Assembly: GCF_021462265.1 (NCBI RefSeq)
Contig: NZ_JAJONF010000002.1
Coordinates: forward strand, 422,727-486,726
Reading direction: 5' to 3'
From: Streptomyces shenzhenensis
GTDB taxonomy: Bacteria; Actinomycetota; Actinomycetes; Streptomycetales; Streptomycetaceae
DNA: 64,000 bases
Part shown: one piece after another, positions 18,621 through 27,879 of the stretch
How the letters are laid out: every line of letters begins with the position of its first letter
Numbering within the stretch: position 1 is the first letter of the stretch
The notes under the pieces: model-generated
The model's database searches: none
What the model was told of the DNA's origin: nothing
Seen by the model: the letters and a program-made list of their open reading frames with translations, nothing else
Position numbers and translations under genes: made by a program

Positions 18621-19868
18621 ATGCACAGCACCATCAGACAGCGCCGTCTGACCGCGGCGGCCCTGACCGCCCTCGCCGTCGCCGTCAGCGCCACCGCCTG
18701 CTCCTCCGGCCCGGGCGGCACCGACACCAGGGGCGCCGGCGGTGGTACGTACACCGTCTGGGACCCGTACCCGCAGTTCGACAAGGCCTCGGCCTGGGCG
18801 AAGCTGCTGGACCAGTGCGGCACCAAGGCGGGCGTGACGATCAAGCGGACCGGCTACGACACCAGCGACCTGGGCACCAAGACGCTGCTCGCGGCTCAGC
18901 AGGGCAACTCCCCGGACGTCCTCATCGTCGACAACCCGGTCGTGTCGACCCTCGCCGAGGCGGGCGTGCTCACCACGACCGAGGAGAACGAGCTCGACAC
19001 CTCCGAGGCGGACCCCAACCTGCTCGCGGCCGGCCAGTCGGGTGGCAAGACCTACGGCACACCGATCGGCGCCAACACGCTCGCCCTCTACTACAACAAG
19101 AAGGTGCTGAAGGCGGCCGGCGTCGACATCGCCGCGGTCAAGGACTGGACGTCGCTGACGGCGGCGCTGGCGAAGGTGAAGAAGGCGGGCAAGAAGGGCA
19201 TCACGTTCTCCGCGATCGGCACGGAGGAGGGCAGTTTCCAGTTCCTGCCGTGGTTCTGGGGCTCGGGCGCCGAGCTGACCGAACTCGACAGCCCGAAGGC
19301 CGTCTCGGCCCTGTCGTTGTGGAAGAACTGGCTGAAGCAGGGCTACGCCCCGAACTCGGTGCTCAACAACACCCAGACCACCAGCTGGCAGGAGTTCGCG
19401 AGCGGCGACTACGCGTTCAGCGAGAACGGCACCTGGCAGCTCGCGGGTGCCAAGAAGGCCGGCCTCGACTACGGGGTGCTGCCCATACCCGGCGCGAACG
19501 GCGGCACCGCCGCGGCCCCGACCGGCGGCGAGTTCGTCACCGTACCGGTCCAGCGGGACACCGACCGCTACGCCGTCTCCCAACGGCTGGCCACCTGCCT
19601 GACCAGCACCGCCAACCTCTACGACACCGACACCACCCTGTCCTACGTCGCTCCCACCAGCAAGGTCCAGGACAAGCAGGTGGCGGCGAACGCAGAGCTG
19701 AAGCCGTGGGTCGCGGCGGTCAGGGCGGCCAAGGGCCGCACCAGCGACGACCTGGGCACCAAGTACCCGACGATCTCCGAGCAGATGTGGAAGGCCGTCC
19801 AGTCCGCGCTCAGTGGCGCCGAGTCGCCGAAGGACGCGCTGGCCAAGGCCCAGTCGGCCGTCAAGTAG
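18621..19868 (+). CDS. ABC sugar transporter substrate-binding lipoprotein
   Basis: A 415-residue family 1 extracellular solute-binding protein. It has a signal peptide of about 26 residues ending SATAC, a lipobox with an atypical -3 residue, after which the Cys would be lipidated. The mature part carries typical segments such as LLAAQQGNSPDVLIVDNP, YGTPIGANTLALYYNKK and FASGDYAFSENGTWQL. It delivers a sugar to the two permeases encoded immediately downstream. No ATPase gene is present, so the importer probably borrows a shared MsiK-type ATPase, as is usual in Streptomyces. Confidence 0.93.
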   Translation: MHSTIRQRRLTAAALTALAVAVSATACSSGPGGTDTRGAGGGTYTVWDPYPQFDKASAWAKLLDQCGTKAGVTIKRTGYDTSDLGTKTLLAAQQGNSPDVLIVDNPVVSTLAEAGVLTTTEENELDTSEADPNLLAAGQSGGKTYGTPIGANTLALYYNKKVLKAAGVDIAAVKDWTSLTAALAKVKKAGKKGITFSAIGTEEGSFQFLPWFWGSGAELTELDSPKAVSALSLWKNWLKQGYAPNSVLNNTQTTSWQEFASGDYAFSENGTWQLAGAKKAGLDYGVLPIPGANGGTAAAPTGGEFVTVPVQRDTDRYAVSQRLATCLTSTANLYDTDTTLSYVAPTSKVQDKQVAANAELKPWVAAVRAAKGRTSDDLGTKYPTISEQMWKAVQSALSGAESPKDALAKAQSAVK

Positions 19869-19887
19869 TCAGGGACGCGGTCCGCAG

Positions 19888-20838
19888 ATGAACGACACGA
19901 GACAGGTCTCTCCCCGCCGGCCCGCGCCCCGGCCGGGCGCGCGAGAACGGCGCCGTCCGCCCTCCCGGCAGTGGGCCGCCTGGGCCTTCCTCGCCCCGGT
20001 CGGCCTCTACCTCGGCCTCTTCTACGCCTATCCGCTGTACCGCAATGTCGACCTCAGCCTGCGCGACTACACCGTCCGCTCCTTCGTCCAGGGCGACGCG
20101 CCCTTCTCGGGCCTGGAGAACTACCGGAAGATCTTCGACGACCCGGCCTTCGCGCCCGCCCTGCTGCACACCGTGGTGTTCACCGCCGTGTGCCTGGTCT
20201 TCCAGTACGCCATCGGCCTGGCCCTCGCGGTCTTCTTCAACCAGCACTTCCGGCTGTCGGTCACCCTGCGGGCGCTGTTCCTGGTGCCCTGGCTGCTGCC
20301 GCTGATCGTCTCGGCCTCCACCTGGTCATGGATGCTCAACAGCGACTCCGGCATCGTCAACGCCGTACTGCACGCGGCCGGCATCGGACCGGTGAACTGG
20401 CTGACCTCACCGTCCTGGTCGCTGACCTCGGTGATCATCGCGAACATCTGGATCGGCGTCCCGTTCAACCTGGTGGTGCTGCACAGCGGCCTGCAGTCCA
20501 TCCCCAGGAGCCTGTACGAGGCGGCGGCCCTCGACGGGGCGAACGCCTGGCAGCGTTTCTGGCGCGTCACCTTCCCGCTGCTGCGCCCGGTCTCCGCGAT
20601 CACGTTGCTGCTGGGCCTCGTCTACACGCTCAAGGTCTTCGACATCATCTGGATCATGACCAAGGGCGGCCCGGCGGACTCGTCGGCCACCTTCGCCACC
20701 TGGTCCTACCAGCTCGGCTTCGGCAACCTCCTGCCCGCCTTCGGACCCGGGGCCGCCGTCGGCAACCTGCTCGTGGTCGCCGCCCTGGTCCTCGGCCTGG
20801 TCTACGTCCGGGCTCAGCGAAAGCAGGCGCAGTCATGA
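19888..20838 (+). CDS. ABC sugar transporter permease (MalF-like)
   Basis: About 316 residues beginning MNDTRQVSPRRP, with a basic cytoplasmic N-terminus and six predicted membrane helices. The EAA loop that contacts the ATPase reads EAAALDGANAWQRFWRVTFP (about residues 211-230). The start at 19888 lies 19 bases after the binding-protein stop. The stop overlaps the next permease at ATGA. It forms the pore together with the MalG-like partner. Confidence 0.93.
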   Translation: MNDTRQVSPRRPAPRPGARERRRPPSRQWAAWAFLAPVGLYLGLFYAYPLYRNVDLSLRDYTVRSFVQGDAPFSGLENYRKIFDDPAFAPALLHTVVFTAVCLVFQYAIGLALAVFFNQHFRLSVTLRALFLVPWLLPLIVSASTWSWMLNSDSGIVNAVLHAAGIGPVNWLTSPSWSLTSVIIANIWIGVPFNLVVLHSGLQSIPRSLYEAAALDGANAWQRFWRVTFPLLRPVSAITLLLGLVYTLKVFDIIWIMTKGGPADSSATFATWSYQLGFGNLLPAFGPGAAVGNLLVVAALVLGLVYVRAQRKQAQS

Positions 20839-21659
20839 ACCGAGGCACCGCTCGCGCACGGGGGAAGACCGTCATCGGCCTGCTGCTGACCGGGGTCATG
20901 CTCTTCCCGGTCTACTGGATGGTCAACGTGTCCCTCACCCGCGACCAGGACATGCGCAAGAGCCCGCCGGACCTGTTCCCGGCCCACGGCACCCTGGCCG
21001 GCTACCGCACCGTCCTCCACGAGCAACTGCCCTACCTCGGCACCAGCCTCGTGGTCGCTCTCGGCACCGTCGTGCTGACCGCGGCCCTGGCCGCGCCCGC
21101 CGGCTACGCCCTGGCCAAGCTGCGCCCACGCGGCGGCGGCATCCTGAGCTTCGTCCTGCTGGCCGCCCAGATGATCCCCGGCATCATCATGGCGATGGGC
21201 TTCTACGCCATCTACCTGCAACTCGGCCTGCTCCAGTCCGTTCCCGGCCTGATCGTCGCCGACTCGACGCTGGCCGTCCCCTTCGCGGTGCTGATCTTCA
21301 CCGCGTTCATGTCGGGTATCCCCGGCGAACTGCTCCAGGCCGCGCACATGGACGGAGCCGGCCCCCTGCGGACCTTCTGGTCGATCGTCCTGCCGATGAG
21401 CCGCAACGCCGTCGTCACGGTGTCCCTGTTCGCCTTCCTCTGGTCCTGGTCCGACTTCGTCTTCGCCAACACCCTGGTCAACGGCGGCGCCCATGAGCCG
21501 ATCACCCTCGGCATCTATCACTACATCGGCAACAACAACCAGGAGTGGAACGCCATCATGGCCACCGCCGTCGTGGCGTCACTGCCCGCCGCGCTCGTCC
21601 TCGTCCTCGCCCAGCGCTACGTGGCGGCCGGTGTGACCACCGGCGCCGTCAAGGACTGA
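20835..21659 (+). CDS. ABC sugar transporter permease (MalG-like)
   Basis: A 274-residue inner-membrane protein with six helices, starting at an ATG that overlaps the previous stop (ATGA). The EAA-type loop reads QAAHMDGAGPLRTFWSIVLP. It pairs with the MalF-like permease. The cytosolic glycosidase gene follows after about 70 bases, so the imported substrate is probably hydrolysed inside the cell. Confidence 0.93.
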   Translation: MNRGTARARGKTVIGLLLTGVMLFPVYWMVNVSLTRDQDMRKSPPDLFPAHGTLAGYRTVLHEQLPYLGTSLVVALGTVVLTAALAAPAGYALAKLRPRGGGILSFVLLAAQMIPGIIMAMGFYAIYLQLGLLQSVPGLIVADSTLAVPFAVLIFTAFMSGIPGELLQAAHMDGAGPLRTFWSIVLPMSRNAVVTVSLFAFLWSWSDFVFANTLVNGGAHEPITLGIYHYIGNNNQEWNAIMATAVVASLPAALVLVLAQRYVAAGVTTGAVKD

Positions 21660-21730
21660 GTCCCCGCAGCCCCTCACGACAGCCGGCGCCGGCCGGTCGT
21701 CGCCCCTGCTCCAGAAACGAGTCACGCCTG

Positions 21731-23491
21731 ATGACCGCCGCCCGATCCGGTCCGGCCTTCTCCGTCCACGACATCCCGTTCAGCACGTACGGATCCTGGT
21801 TCGGCATCTCCCCCGTGGTGGCGGAGAAGACATACGCCGAGGACCTCCACCTCGTCTCGCACCAGAACGGCATGCACGGCGTCCTGCGTCTGGTCCCCCT
21901 GGACCCGGCGAGCGGCGAGCGGGCCGGGACCCGCGTCGAGGCGACACCGGGCCTGCTCGGCTGGACCGGCGGGAACGGGCGCGTCGAGCTGGCCTACGAG
22001 TCGCCGGACACCGTTCGCCTGCGCGGCGGCGGCCTGGACTTCGCCGTGCTCGCCGCCGCGCGGACCCTGACCCCGTTCAGCGGCACGTACTTCTTCCACG
22101 ACCCGGCGGCGGACGCGCACGTGTTCACCTCGTACGAGACCGGCCGCCGGTACCGCGTCACCGTGCTGTCCGGTGTCCTCGCCGGCACCGCCGGATCCCA
22201 GGCCCTGGCCGGCAGTGACCGTGGTCTCACCGTGACCGCGCGGGCGGACGCCTGCTGGGAGATCGCGATCGAGGAGTTCGACGCGGCCCGCCCGCCCTAT
22301 GTGTCCGTGGCGCCCTTCGACGCCGTCGTGGCCGCCGCGCGGGATGCCTTCGCGGGCTTCGTGGACGCCGTGGCGCCCTGGCGTTCCGACGCGACCCCGG
22401 CCGCCGAACTCGCCGCCTACGTCCTCTGGTCGGCGACCGTGGCGGCGAAGGGCCAGGTCACCAGACCGAGCGTGCTGATGTCCAAGCACTGGATGGACAA
22501 GGTCTGGAGCTGGGACCACTGCTTCAACGCCCTCGCCCTGGCCGAGGGTTCGCCCGAGCTGGCCTGGGACCAGTACCACCTGCCCTTCGACCACCAGGAC
22601 GAGAGCGGCGCGCTGCCGGACTCGGTCACCCATTCCGAGGTCCTCTACAACTTCGTCAAGCCGCCTGTCCACGGCTGGGCCTTCGGCCACCTGCGTCGCA
22701 GACTTCCGAGCCCCCTCGACCGGGCCGAACTGACCGAGGTGTACGAACGGCTTGCGCGCTGGACCGGGTTCTGGCTCACCGCCCGGCGCGTTCCCGGCGC
22801 CGCACTGCCCTACTACCAGCACGGCAACGACAGCGGCTGGGACAACGCCACCACCTTCGCCGCCCGACGGGTGGTCGTCACCGCCGACCTCGCCGCCCTC
22901 CTCGTCCTCCAGCTTCGCCAACTTGCGGGACTGGCAGCCGAGTTGGGCAAGCGTGACGCCGTCACCCGGTGGACGCGGACGGCCGAGGAGATCCAGGCGG
23001 CACTGCTCGACCAGCTCTGGACCGGAGACAGGTTCGTCGCCCGCTCGGCAGGCACCGGGGAGACCTGGAGCAGCGCCAGCCTCCTCGACCTGATGCCCAT
23101 CGTGCTGGGCGAGCACCTGCCCGCCGAGGTCGGCAGCGTGCTGGCTGATCACATCAAGGCCCACCTGACCCCGTACGGCCTCGCCACCGAACTTCCCAGC
23201 TCCCCGCATTACCTCGCCGACGGCTACTGGCGCGGTCCGATCTGGGCCCCCGCCACCGTCCTCATCGAGGACGGCCTGCGCCGCGCCGGCCACCAGCGGC
23301 TCGCGGACGACATCAGCGCCCGTTTCCGGGCCCTGTGCGAGAACCATGGCTTCGCCGAGAACTTCGACGCCCTCACCGGCACCGGCCTGCGCGACCGGGC
23401 CTACACGTGGACCGCCAGCAGCTATCTGCTCCTCGCCCGTGACCACCACCTGCGCGCGGACGCCGGAACCGACAACCCCACCGTCCTCTGA
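21731..23491 (+). CDS. GH63-like cytosolic alpha-glycosidase
   Basis: About 586 residues with no signal peptide. After an N-terminal beta domain (1-200) comes an (alpha/alpha)6 toroid with the landmarks KVWSWDHCFNALALA, GNDSGWDNAT and DGYWRGPIWAPA, then FAENFDALTG near the C-terminus. These are characteristic of GH63/MGH1-type glucosidases and mannosylglycerate hydrolases; the Asp in SGWDN and Glu in FAENF are likely catalytic. It is probably co-transcribed with the ABC importer and cleaves the imported oligosaccharide. The exact linkage cannot be read from sequence. Confidence 0.88.
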   Translation: MTAARSGPAFSVHDIPFSTYGSWFGISPVVAEKTYAEDLHLVSHQNGMHGVLRLVPLDPASGERAGTRVEATPGLLGWTGGNGRVELAYESPDTVRLRGGGLDFAVLAAARTLTPFSGTYFFHDPAADAHVFTSYETGRRYRVTVLSGVLAGTAGSQALAGSDRGLTVTARADACWEIAIEEFDAARPPYVSVAPFDAVVAAARDAFAGFVDAVAPWRSDATPAAELAAYVLWSATVAAKGQVTRPSVLMSKHWMDKVWSWDHCFNALALAEGSPELAWDQYHLPFDHQDESGALPDSVTHSEVLYNFVKPPVHGWAFGHLRRRLPSPLDRAELTEVYERLARWTGFWLTARRVPGAALPYYQHGNDSGWDNATTFAARRVVVTADLAALLVLQLRQLAGLAAELGKRDAVTRWTRTAEEIQAALLDQLWTGDRFVARSAGTGETWSSASLLDLMPIVLGEHLPAEVGSVLADHIKAHLTPYGLATELPSSPHYLADGYWRGPIWAPATVLIEDGLRRAGHQRLADDISARFRALCENHGFAENFDALTGTGLRDRAYTWTASSYLLLARDHHLRADAGTDNPTVL

Positions 23492-23725
23492 ACCGCCCGC
23501 GACAACCCGCCCACACGCCCGGCGCGGGGGCCCGCGCGGGGCAGAGCCAGCCCGCGGTCCCCGACCAGTGGATGCCGGTTCCGCGAGCCGCCCCCGGCGG
23601 CCGCGGATGCCACGGTGGAACGGGCGGTCTCCGGTCTCCCGCGCGATCCCGGCAGGGGGCTTCCGGAGCGGCGGGGGCGCGGACGCGCGTGAAGGGGGCT
23701 GGCCGGTGGGCGAACGCGCCGCTCT

Positions 23726-25054
23726 TCACCGTCGGGCGGCGACCATGCGCAGGGTGGGTTCGGTGCGGAGCCTTATGAAGATGGTGACCAGAGCGGCGGC
23801 CTGGACGAGACCGCAGGCCAGTATGACGTTGCCGAGGTGCGGGGGCGGGGTGAGCGCTACCAGGATCCCCGCCGCGGGGAAGGGCAGCAGCAGGAGAAGC
23901 ATGGTCAGCGAGAGCGTGGCACCGAGTGCTGTCGGAGGGATGATCAGCGAACGCACCGTGCGCAACACGACCGTGAGGCCACCGTCGCCCGCCATGAACA
24001 TCGCTATCAGGACGGTGTAGGAGACGTAGGACGGAGCCTGGGTGATGGCCAGTCCCGCGGCGGAAGCGAGCGTCGCGGACACCACGCCCACCCCCCACAG
24101 GTCGAGGCGGGTCAGTGCGAGCCGACAGCACGTTATCGCCAGCAGAGTCGCCACGGCGGCAGCGGACCACATGGCGCCGACATCGGCGGAAGAGCGCCCG
24201 AGACTCTTCACCACGATCACCGGGCTGGCGGACTGGAGCAGCCCGAGGGCGAGGTTGGAACAGGCCAGCCCGGCCACCAGCCAGCCCAGGGCGGGAAGCG
24301 CCAGCAGAGTGCGCAGGCCCAAGCGCAGCGCACTGTCGTTTCCCGCGGCGTCGGCACGTGCCGCGCGCAGCGGAGTCGGCGGAAGCTGGAGACCGAGCAC
24401 GGCGGCGACCAGGGAAACCGCGCTCAGGCACCCGAGCATCCATTCCGGTCCGGCCAGGACAAGGAAGCCGGCGAGCAGCGGACCGATGACCGTGGCGGTC
24501 TGGTCGATGCCGACGAGGACCGCCTGTATCCCATGAGGCCGGGCCTGGTCCCGCCGAGTGACGACCGCCCCGACGGCCTCGTTGGCAACGAAACCGAACT
24601 GGGAGAGAGTGCCGGTGACGGCTGCCAGAACCAGTACGACCGCGGTCTCGGCGGTGCCCGATGGAAGCATGATCAGCGCGACCGCCGAGACCGCCACCAC
24701 CGCGGCCCGGGAGAGAGAGGCGATGAAGCAGACGATCGCCGCGCCCCGGCGGTCCACCGCGTTGCCGGCGGGGACGAACGCCGCGATACGCGGAGTCCAC
24801 TCCAACGCGAATGCCAGGCCTGTCAAAGACGAAGAACCGGTAATTGTCAGGACCAGGAGCGGCATGGCGTACGTCGCCATGGAAAACGCCAGCGCGTCAC
24901 TCGCGCGTGGAGCATAGATTCGCCGGAAGAGACTGCCCGACGGAACGGCGGCATGCCGACCGACAGGCCGGTCCTCGTGCACGGTGATGGCCACGAAAGA
25001 GGGGAGGCTTTCGATGAGACGTATCGGGGGAGGGGGACGAGAGATACCGGTCAC
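23726..25054 (-). CDS. MFS transporter
   Basis: Up to 442 residues with about 12 hydrophobic helices. It has the interdomain layout of a small-molecule exporter: GNAVDRRGAA after helix 2 is the degenerate MFS motif A, and a charged loop falls near residue 235. Substrate unknown. The GTG at 25054 has only a weak ribosome site; a later start (for example near SGSLFRRIYAPRASDALAF) is possible. It stands alone, with a 234-bp spacer on the left and about 400 bp without genes on the right. Confidence 0.82.
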   Translation of the reverse strand: MTGISRPPPPIRLIESLPSFVAITVHEDRPVGRHAAVPSGSLFRRIYAPRASDALAFSMATYAMPLLVLTITGSSSLTGLAFALEWTPRIAAFVPAGNAVDRRGAAIVCFIASLSRAAVVAVSAVALIMLPSGTAETAVVLVLAAVTGTLSQFGFVANEAVGAVVTRRDQARPHGIQAVLVGIDQTATVIGPLLAGFLVLAGPEWMLGCLSAVSLVAAVLGLQLPPTPLRAARADAAGNDSALRLGLRTLLALPALGWLVAGLACSNLALGLLQSASPVIVVKSLGRSSADVGAMWSAAAVATLLAITCCRLALTRLDLWGVGVVSATLASAAGLAITQAPSYVSYTVLIAMFMAGDGGLTVVLRTVRSLIIPPTALGATLSLTMLLLLLPFPAAGILVALTPPPHLGNVILACGLVQAAALVTIFIRLRTEPTLRMVAARR

Positions 25055-25450
25055 CTGCGGGGGAAATGCACGTGCGGAGACATACCAGGCTGCGGCAGGT
25101 TCTCGTGTGGGTTGTCAGGGCAGTCCCGTAGCGGCCCGAGTCGCATCTGCGCTCATCACGAGACGCACGAAGGGCAACCTGGCCTCCGCTCTGAGGTAGG
25201 AAAAGGAACTGGCGTGCAAGCAGCAGCAGTTGACGGCTGAACTATACCGCTCTCACGGCGATGCGGCGGACACGGCGCAGGAGTCCGCCGGCGGAAAGCG
25301 CCGTTTCCTTCTCCGGCGTGAAAGATCCTGGGGATTGATATGCGCTTGTATCAGACCGTTACCGGTGATCGCTCCTTCAATACGGACAGAATTCGTGGGG
25401 AGACCGTCAGCAGGGCCGGCAAGATGGCCGGCTCCGCGAGGCTGTCGTTC
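25055..25450. other. Intergenic region, no gene seen
   Basis: This 396-bp gap separates the starts/stops of two leftward genes. It must contain the promoter of the MFS gene, but no convincing -35/-10 pair, hairpin or repeat was recognised. Confidence 0.5.
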
Positions 25451-26518
25451 CTAGAGGTGGTCGGCGTCGACCACGGCCTGGGCGAAGGTGGTGGGTGCTT
25501 CCTGGGGCAGGTTGTGGCCGATGTCCGCGATGGTGCGGTGCTCGTAGGGGCCGGTGAAGTGGTCGCGGTAGCCCGTGCCGTTGCCGGCCGGGGTGAACGG
25601 ATCGAGGGCCGGGTCGAGGGTGATCGTGGGAACGTGGATCGGGGGTTGTGCGGCGAGCTGCTTCTCGTAGCGGTCGTAGCGGTGTTCGCCCTCGACGAGA
25701 CCGATGCGCCAGCGGTAGTTGTAGAGGACGATGGCGGCGTAGTCGGGGTTCTTGAACGCTTCGGCGGTGCGCTGGAAGGTGGCCTCGTCGAAGTTCCAGT
25801 TGGGGGAGACGAGCGTCCACACGTAGCGGCACAGCGCGATGCGCTTTTCGACGTCTTCCATGGTCTTCTTGCCGCGCTCGGTGGCGAAGTACCACTGGTA
25901 CCACCAGTTGTGCTCGACGGCCGGCGGGGCCGGCTCGAGCTGCGCACTGACCTCGGTGATGATGTAACCGCTGGTGGAGACAAGGGCCTTGACGCGCTCG
26001 GGCCACAGCGCGGAGATGATGTCGGCGGTGCGCGAGCCCCAGTCGAAACCGGCCAGGACGGCCTTCTCGATCTTCAGTGCGTCCATGAACGCGATGATGT
26101 CGAGCGCGACGGCAGACTGCTCGGCGGTGCGAGGGGTGTGCCGGGACAGGAAGCGGGTGCTGCCGTGGCCGCGCAGGTAGGGAACGAGGACGCGGTAGCC
26201 CATGTCGGCGAGCAGCGGGGCGACGTCGACGAAGCTGTGGATGTCGTACGGCCAGCCGTGCAGGCAGATGACGACCGGGCCGTGAGCGGGGCCGGCCTCG
26301 GCGTAACCGATGTCCAGCGGGCCCGCCGTGACCTGCTTGATCGTGCTGAACCCGGTGTGGGTGCCCGGGGTGACGGCGGGCACCGTCGGGACGGAAGCGC
26401 CGCCCGCCCTGTACGAGGCGGTCGCGGCCGACGCGCCGGCCTGCAGGCCGGCCAGCGAGACCGCGGCCGCGCCGGTGCCCAGGCCGACGGCCTTGCTGAA
26501 AGTGCGCCTGTTGATCAT
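25451..26518 (-). CDS. Tat-exported alpha/beta hydrolase (epoxide hydrolase/dehalogenase type)
   Basis: About 355 residues. The ATG at 26518 follows GGAGGATTTCCC and begins MINRRTFSKAVGLG, a classic twin-arginine signal with a hydrophobic stretch to about residue 35. The alpha/beta hydrolase fold shows the oxyanion HGWP, a nucleophile elbow AGFDWGSR with Asp rather than Ser, and the catalytic His in IADIGHNLP. Asp nucleophiles mark epoxide hydrolases and haloalkane dehalogenases. The gene is divergent from an OsmC/Ohr gene, and both promoters carry the same 19-bp operator, which suggests a joint response to reactive epoxides or peroxides. Confidence 0.87.
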   Translation of the reverse strand: MINRRTFSKAVGLGTGAAAVSLAGLQAGASAATASYRAGGASVPTVPAVTPGTHTGFSTIKQVTAGPLDIGYAEAGPAHGPVVICLHGWPYDIHSFVDVAPLLADMGYRVLVPYLRGHGSTRFLSRHTPRTAEQSAVALDIIAFMDALKIEKAVLAGFDWGSRTADIISALWPERVKALVSTSGYIITEVSAQLEPAPPAVEHNWWYQWYFATERGKKTMEDVEKRIALCRYVWTLVSPNWNFDEATFQRTAEAFKNPDYAAIVLYNYRWRIGLVEGEHRYDRYEKQLAAQPPIHVPTITLDPALDPFTPAGNGTGYRDHFTGPYEHRTIADIGHNLPQEAPTTFAQAVVDADHL

Positions 26519-26617
26519 GGGAAATCCTCCGTCATGCGTTTCCGGTGACCGGCCCGCGCCCGGGAAGGCCCACCCTCGCATCGGGCGTACGAGACCACCG
26601 TGCCACTTGGCGAGACG

Positions 26618-26646
26618 ACCCTGACACGCAGCTCGTCACCTGTCAA
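26618..26646 (-). promoter_or_regulatory. Promoter of the Tat hydrolase gene
   Basis: Reading leftward, TTGACA (26646-26641), a 17-bp spacer and CAGGGT (26623-26618) form a good promoter about 100 bp upstream of the hydrolase start. The -35 box is embedded in the operator at 26636-26654. Confidence 0.55.
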
Positions 26647-26654
26647 GCCGGTGA
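26636..26654 (-). promoter_or_regulatory. 19-bp operator, hydrolase side
   Basis: On the minus strand this reads TCACCGGCTTGACAGGTGA: inverted TCACC/GGTGA arms, 9 bases apart, enclosing TTGACA. It is identical at 18 of 19 positions to the site at 26887-26905 that faces the opposite gene. Confidence 0.7.
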
Positions 26655-26828
26655 CGAAGAGGTGTCGCCGGCTCTCGCGCTGTGCGGCGTGGCGCCCTGG
26701 CCGCTCCCGGCCTGAGGGTGCCGCCACCTGGCGGTGTCCGGTAGTCGCGCAGTCGTATGACGTACATGCGCACCGGTGTAGGAGCTGTCGGCCTTGCCCG
26801 GGCAGACGGTCCGACTCCCCGGAATCGC

Positions 26829-26844
26829 CAACTCTGGTGAGTTG
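26829..26844. promoter_or_regulatory. Small palindrome between the divergent promoters
   Basis: CAACTC-TGGT-GAGTTG is a perfect 6-bp inverted repeat with a 4-base centre, located 43 bp before the OsmC-side operator. A second regulator site is possible but unproven. Confidence 0.35.
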
Positions 26845-26886
26845 TCGTGGTATTGGCGGCGGTGAGGATCGCGGGGCGGCCGCAAG

Positions 26887-26905
26887 TCACCGTCTTGACA
26901 GGTGA
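26887..26905 (+). promoter_or_regulatory. 19-bp operator, OsmC side
   Basis: TCACCGTCTTGACAGGTGA has TCACC/GGTGA arms around an embedded TTGACA (26895-26900), which can serve as the -35 of the OsmC promoter with TGTGAT at 26919-26924. It matches the hydrolase-side site at 18 of 19 positions. Confidence 0.7.
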
Positions 26906-27032
26906 TGCGCACGGATGCTGTGATTTCGTCACCACCTCAACCAGTGACGCAGTAAAGCTGCCTGGTCGGCAGGCGACCGGGGCGCATCGAAGTCCTCTGA
27001 AGATCTAACGAACCCAGATGGGGAGCACAGCC

Positions 27033-27461
27033 ATGGCAGTCAGCTACACCGCCGTTGTCGACGTCGACGGAGAGGGACGGAACGGCGGACACGCCCGTTC
27101 CTCCGACGGTCAGCTGGAGATCGACCTCGCCCTGCCCAAGGAGCTCGGCGGCGCCGGCACCGCGACCAACCCCGAGCAACTTCTCGCCGCCGGCTGGGCC
27201 GCCTGTTTCCTCGGTGCCCTGCGGCGCGCCGCGACCTCCCGCAGGATCCGGCTGACCAGCACGACCATCACGGCCGAGATCACCCTCACCCACGGCGACG
27301 ACGGCGAGTTCTCCCTCTCCGCGGTCCTCAACCCCGTTCTCGGCGGTGTCGACCAGGCGACCGCTGAGGAACTCGCGCATGCCGCGCACCAGATCTGCCC
27401 GTACTCCAAGGCCACGCGCGACAACATCCCGGTCACCATCAACGTCGCTGCCGCGGCCTGA
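27033..27461 (+). CDS. OsmC/Ohr-family peroxide-resistance protein
   Basis: A 142-residue protein with both redox Cys of the family: Cys58 in AAGWAACFLGAL and Cys122 in HQICPYSKATRDN. Ohr/OsmC proteins reduce organic hydroperoxides in the cytosol using lipoyl or thiol donors. The sequence NPEQLLAAGWA fits the Ohr subgroup. The ATG at 27033 is preferred to the one at 27018 because GGGGAG lies between them. A 19-bp operator overlaps its promoter and recurs at the divergent Tat hydrolase. No ohrR/marR gene is adjacent, so the regulator lies elsewhere. Confidence 0.9.
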   Translation: MAVSYTAVVDVDGEGRNGGHARSSDGQLEIDLALPKELGGAGTATNPEQLLAAGWAACFLGALRRAATSRRIRLTSTTITAEITLTHGDDGEFSLSAVLNPVLGGVDQATAEELAHAAHQICPYSKATRDNIPVTINVAAAA

Positions 27462-27879
27462 CCCGCCCCCTCGACCGCGGGTCCGGTGCCCCTTCCACGC
27501 CACGGCGCGGGACCCGCCCCCCAACCCCCACCTCCACCCCCGCGGCGCCGACCGGAAGACACCGGAAGACAAGGGCGGGACATGGCCTCCATGGCGCACT
27601 CACACGTAGGTGCCGTCGGCATCGCCGTTCATCCGCCGGCACGGCCAAACGGCCGTCCCGAGGTTCGGGAAACCCAGTAAGCCGTGACCCCCACCTGTAC
27701 GCAGGTATGGAACCGGGCGGAGAGCGCGGTGCTGTCGGGGTACGGCCCGGCGGTTTCTATGGCCGGGGTCCTGAACACCGTCATCGTAAAGAGTGAACTG
27801 GCCGACGGTACATGCTCGAGGCGGCCGCCGTGGGCCTGACCGTCCGTGACCGTGAGCGGACGACGAGCGTCAGTCGCGT
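27462..27879. other. Intergenic region between convergent genes
   Basis: No convincing gene. ACGGCC-AAAC-GGCCGT at 27643-27658 and ACCTG-TACG-CAGGT at 27693-27706 are perfect short inverted repeats that could act as weak terminators or protein sites. Confidence 0.5.
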
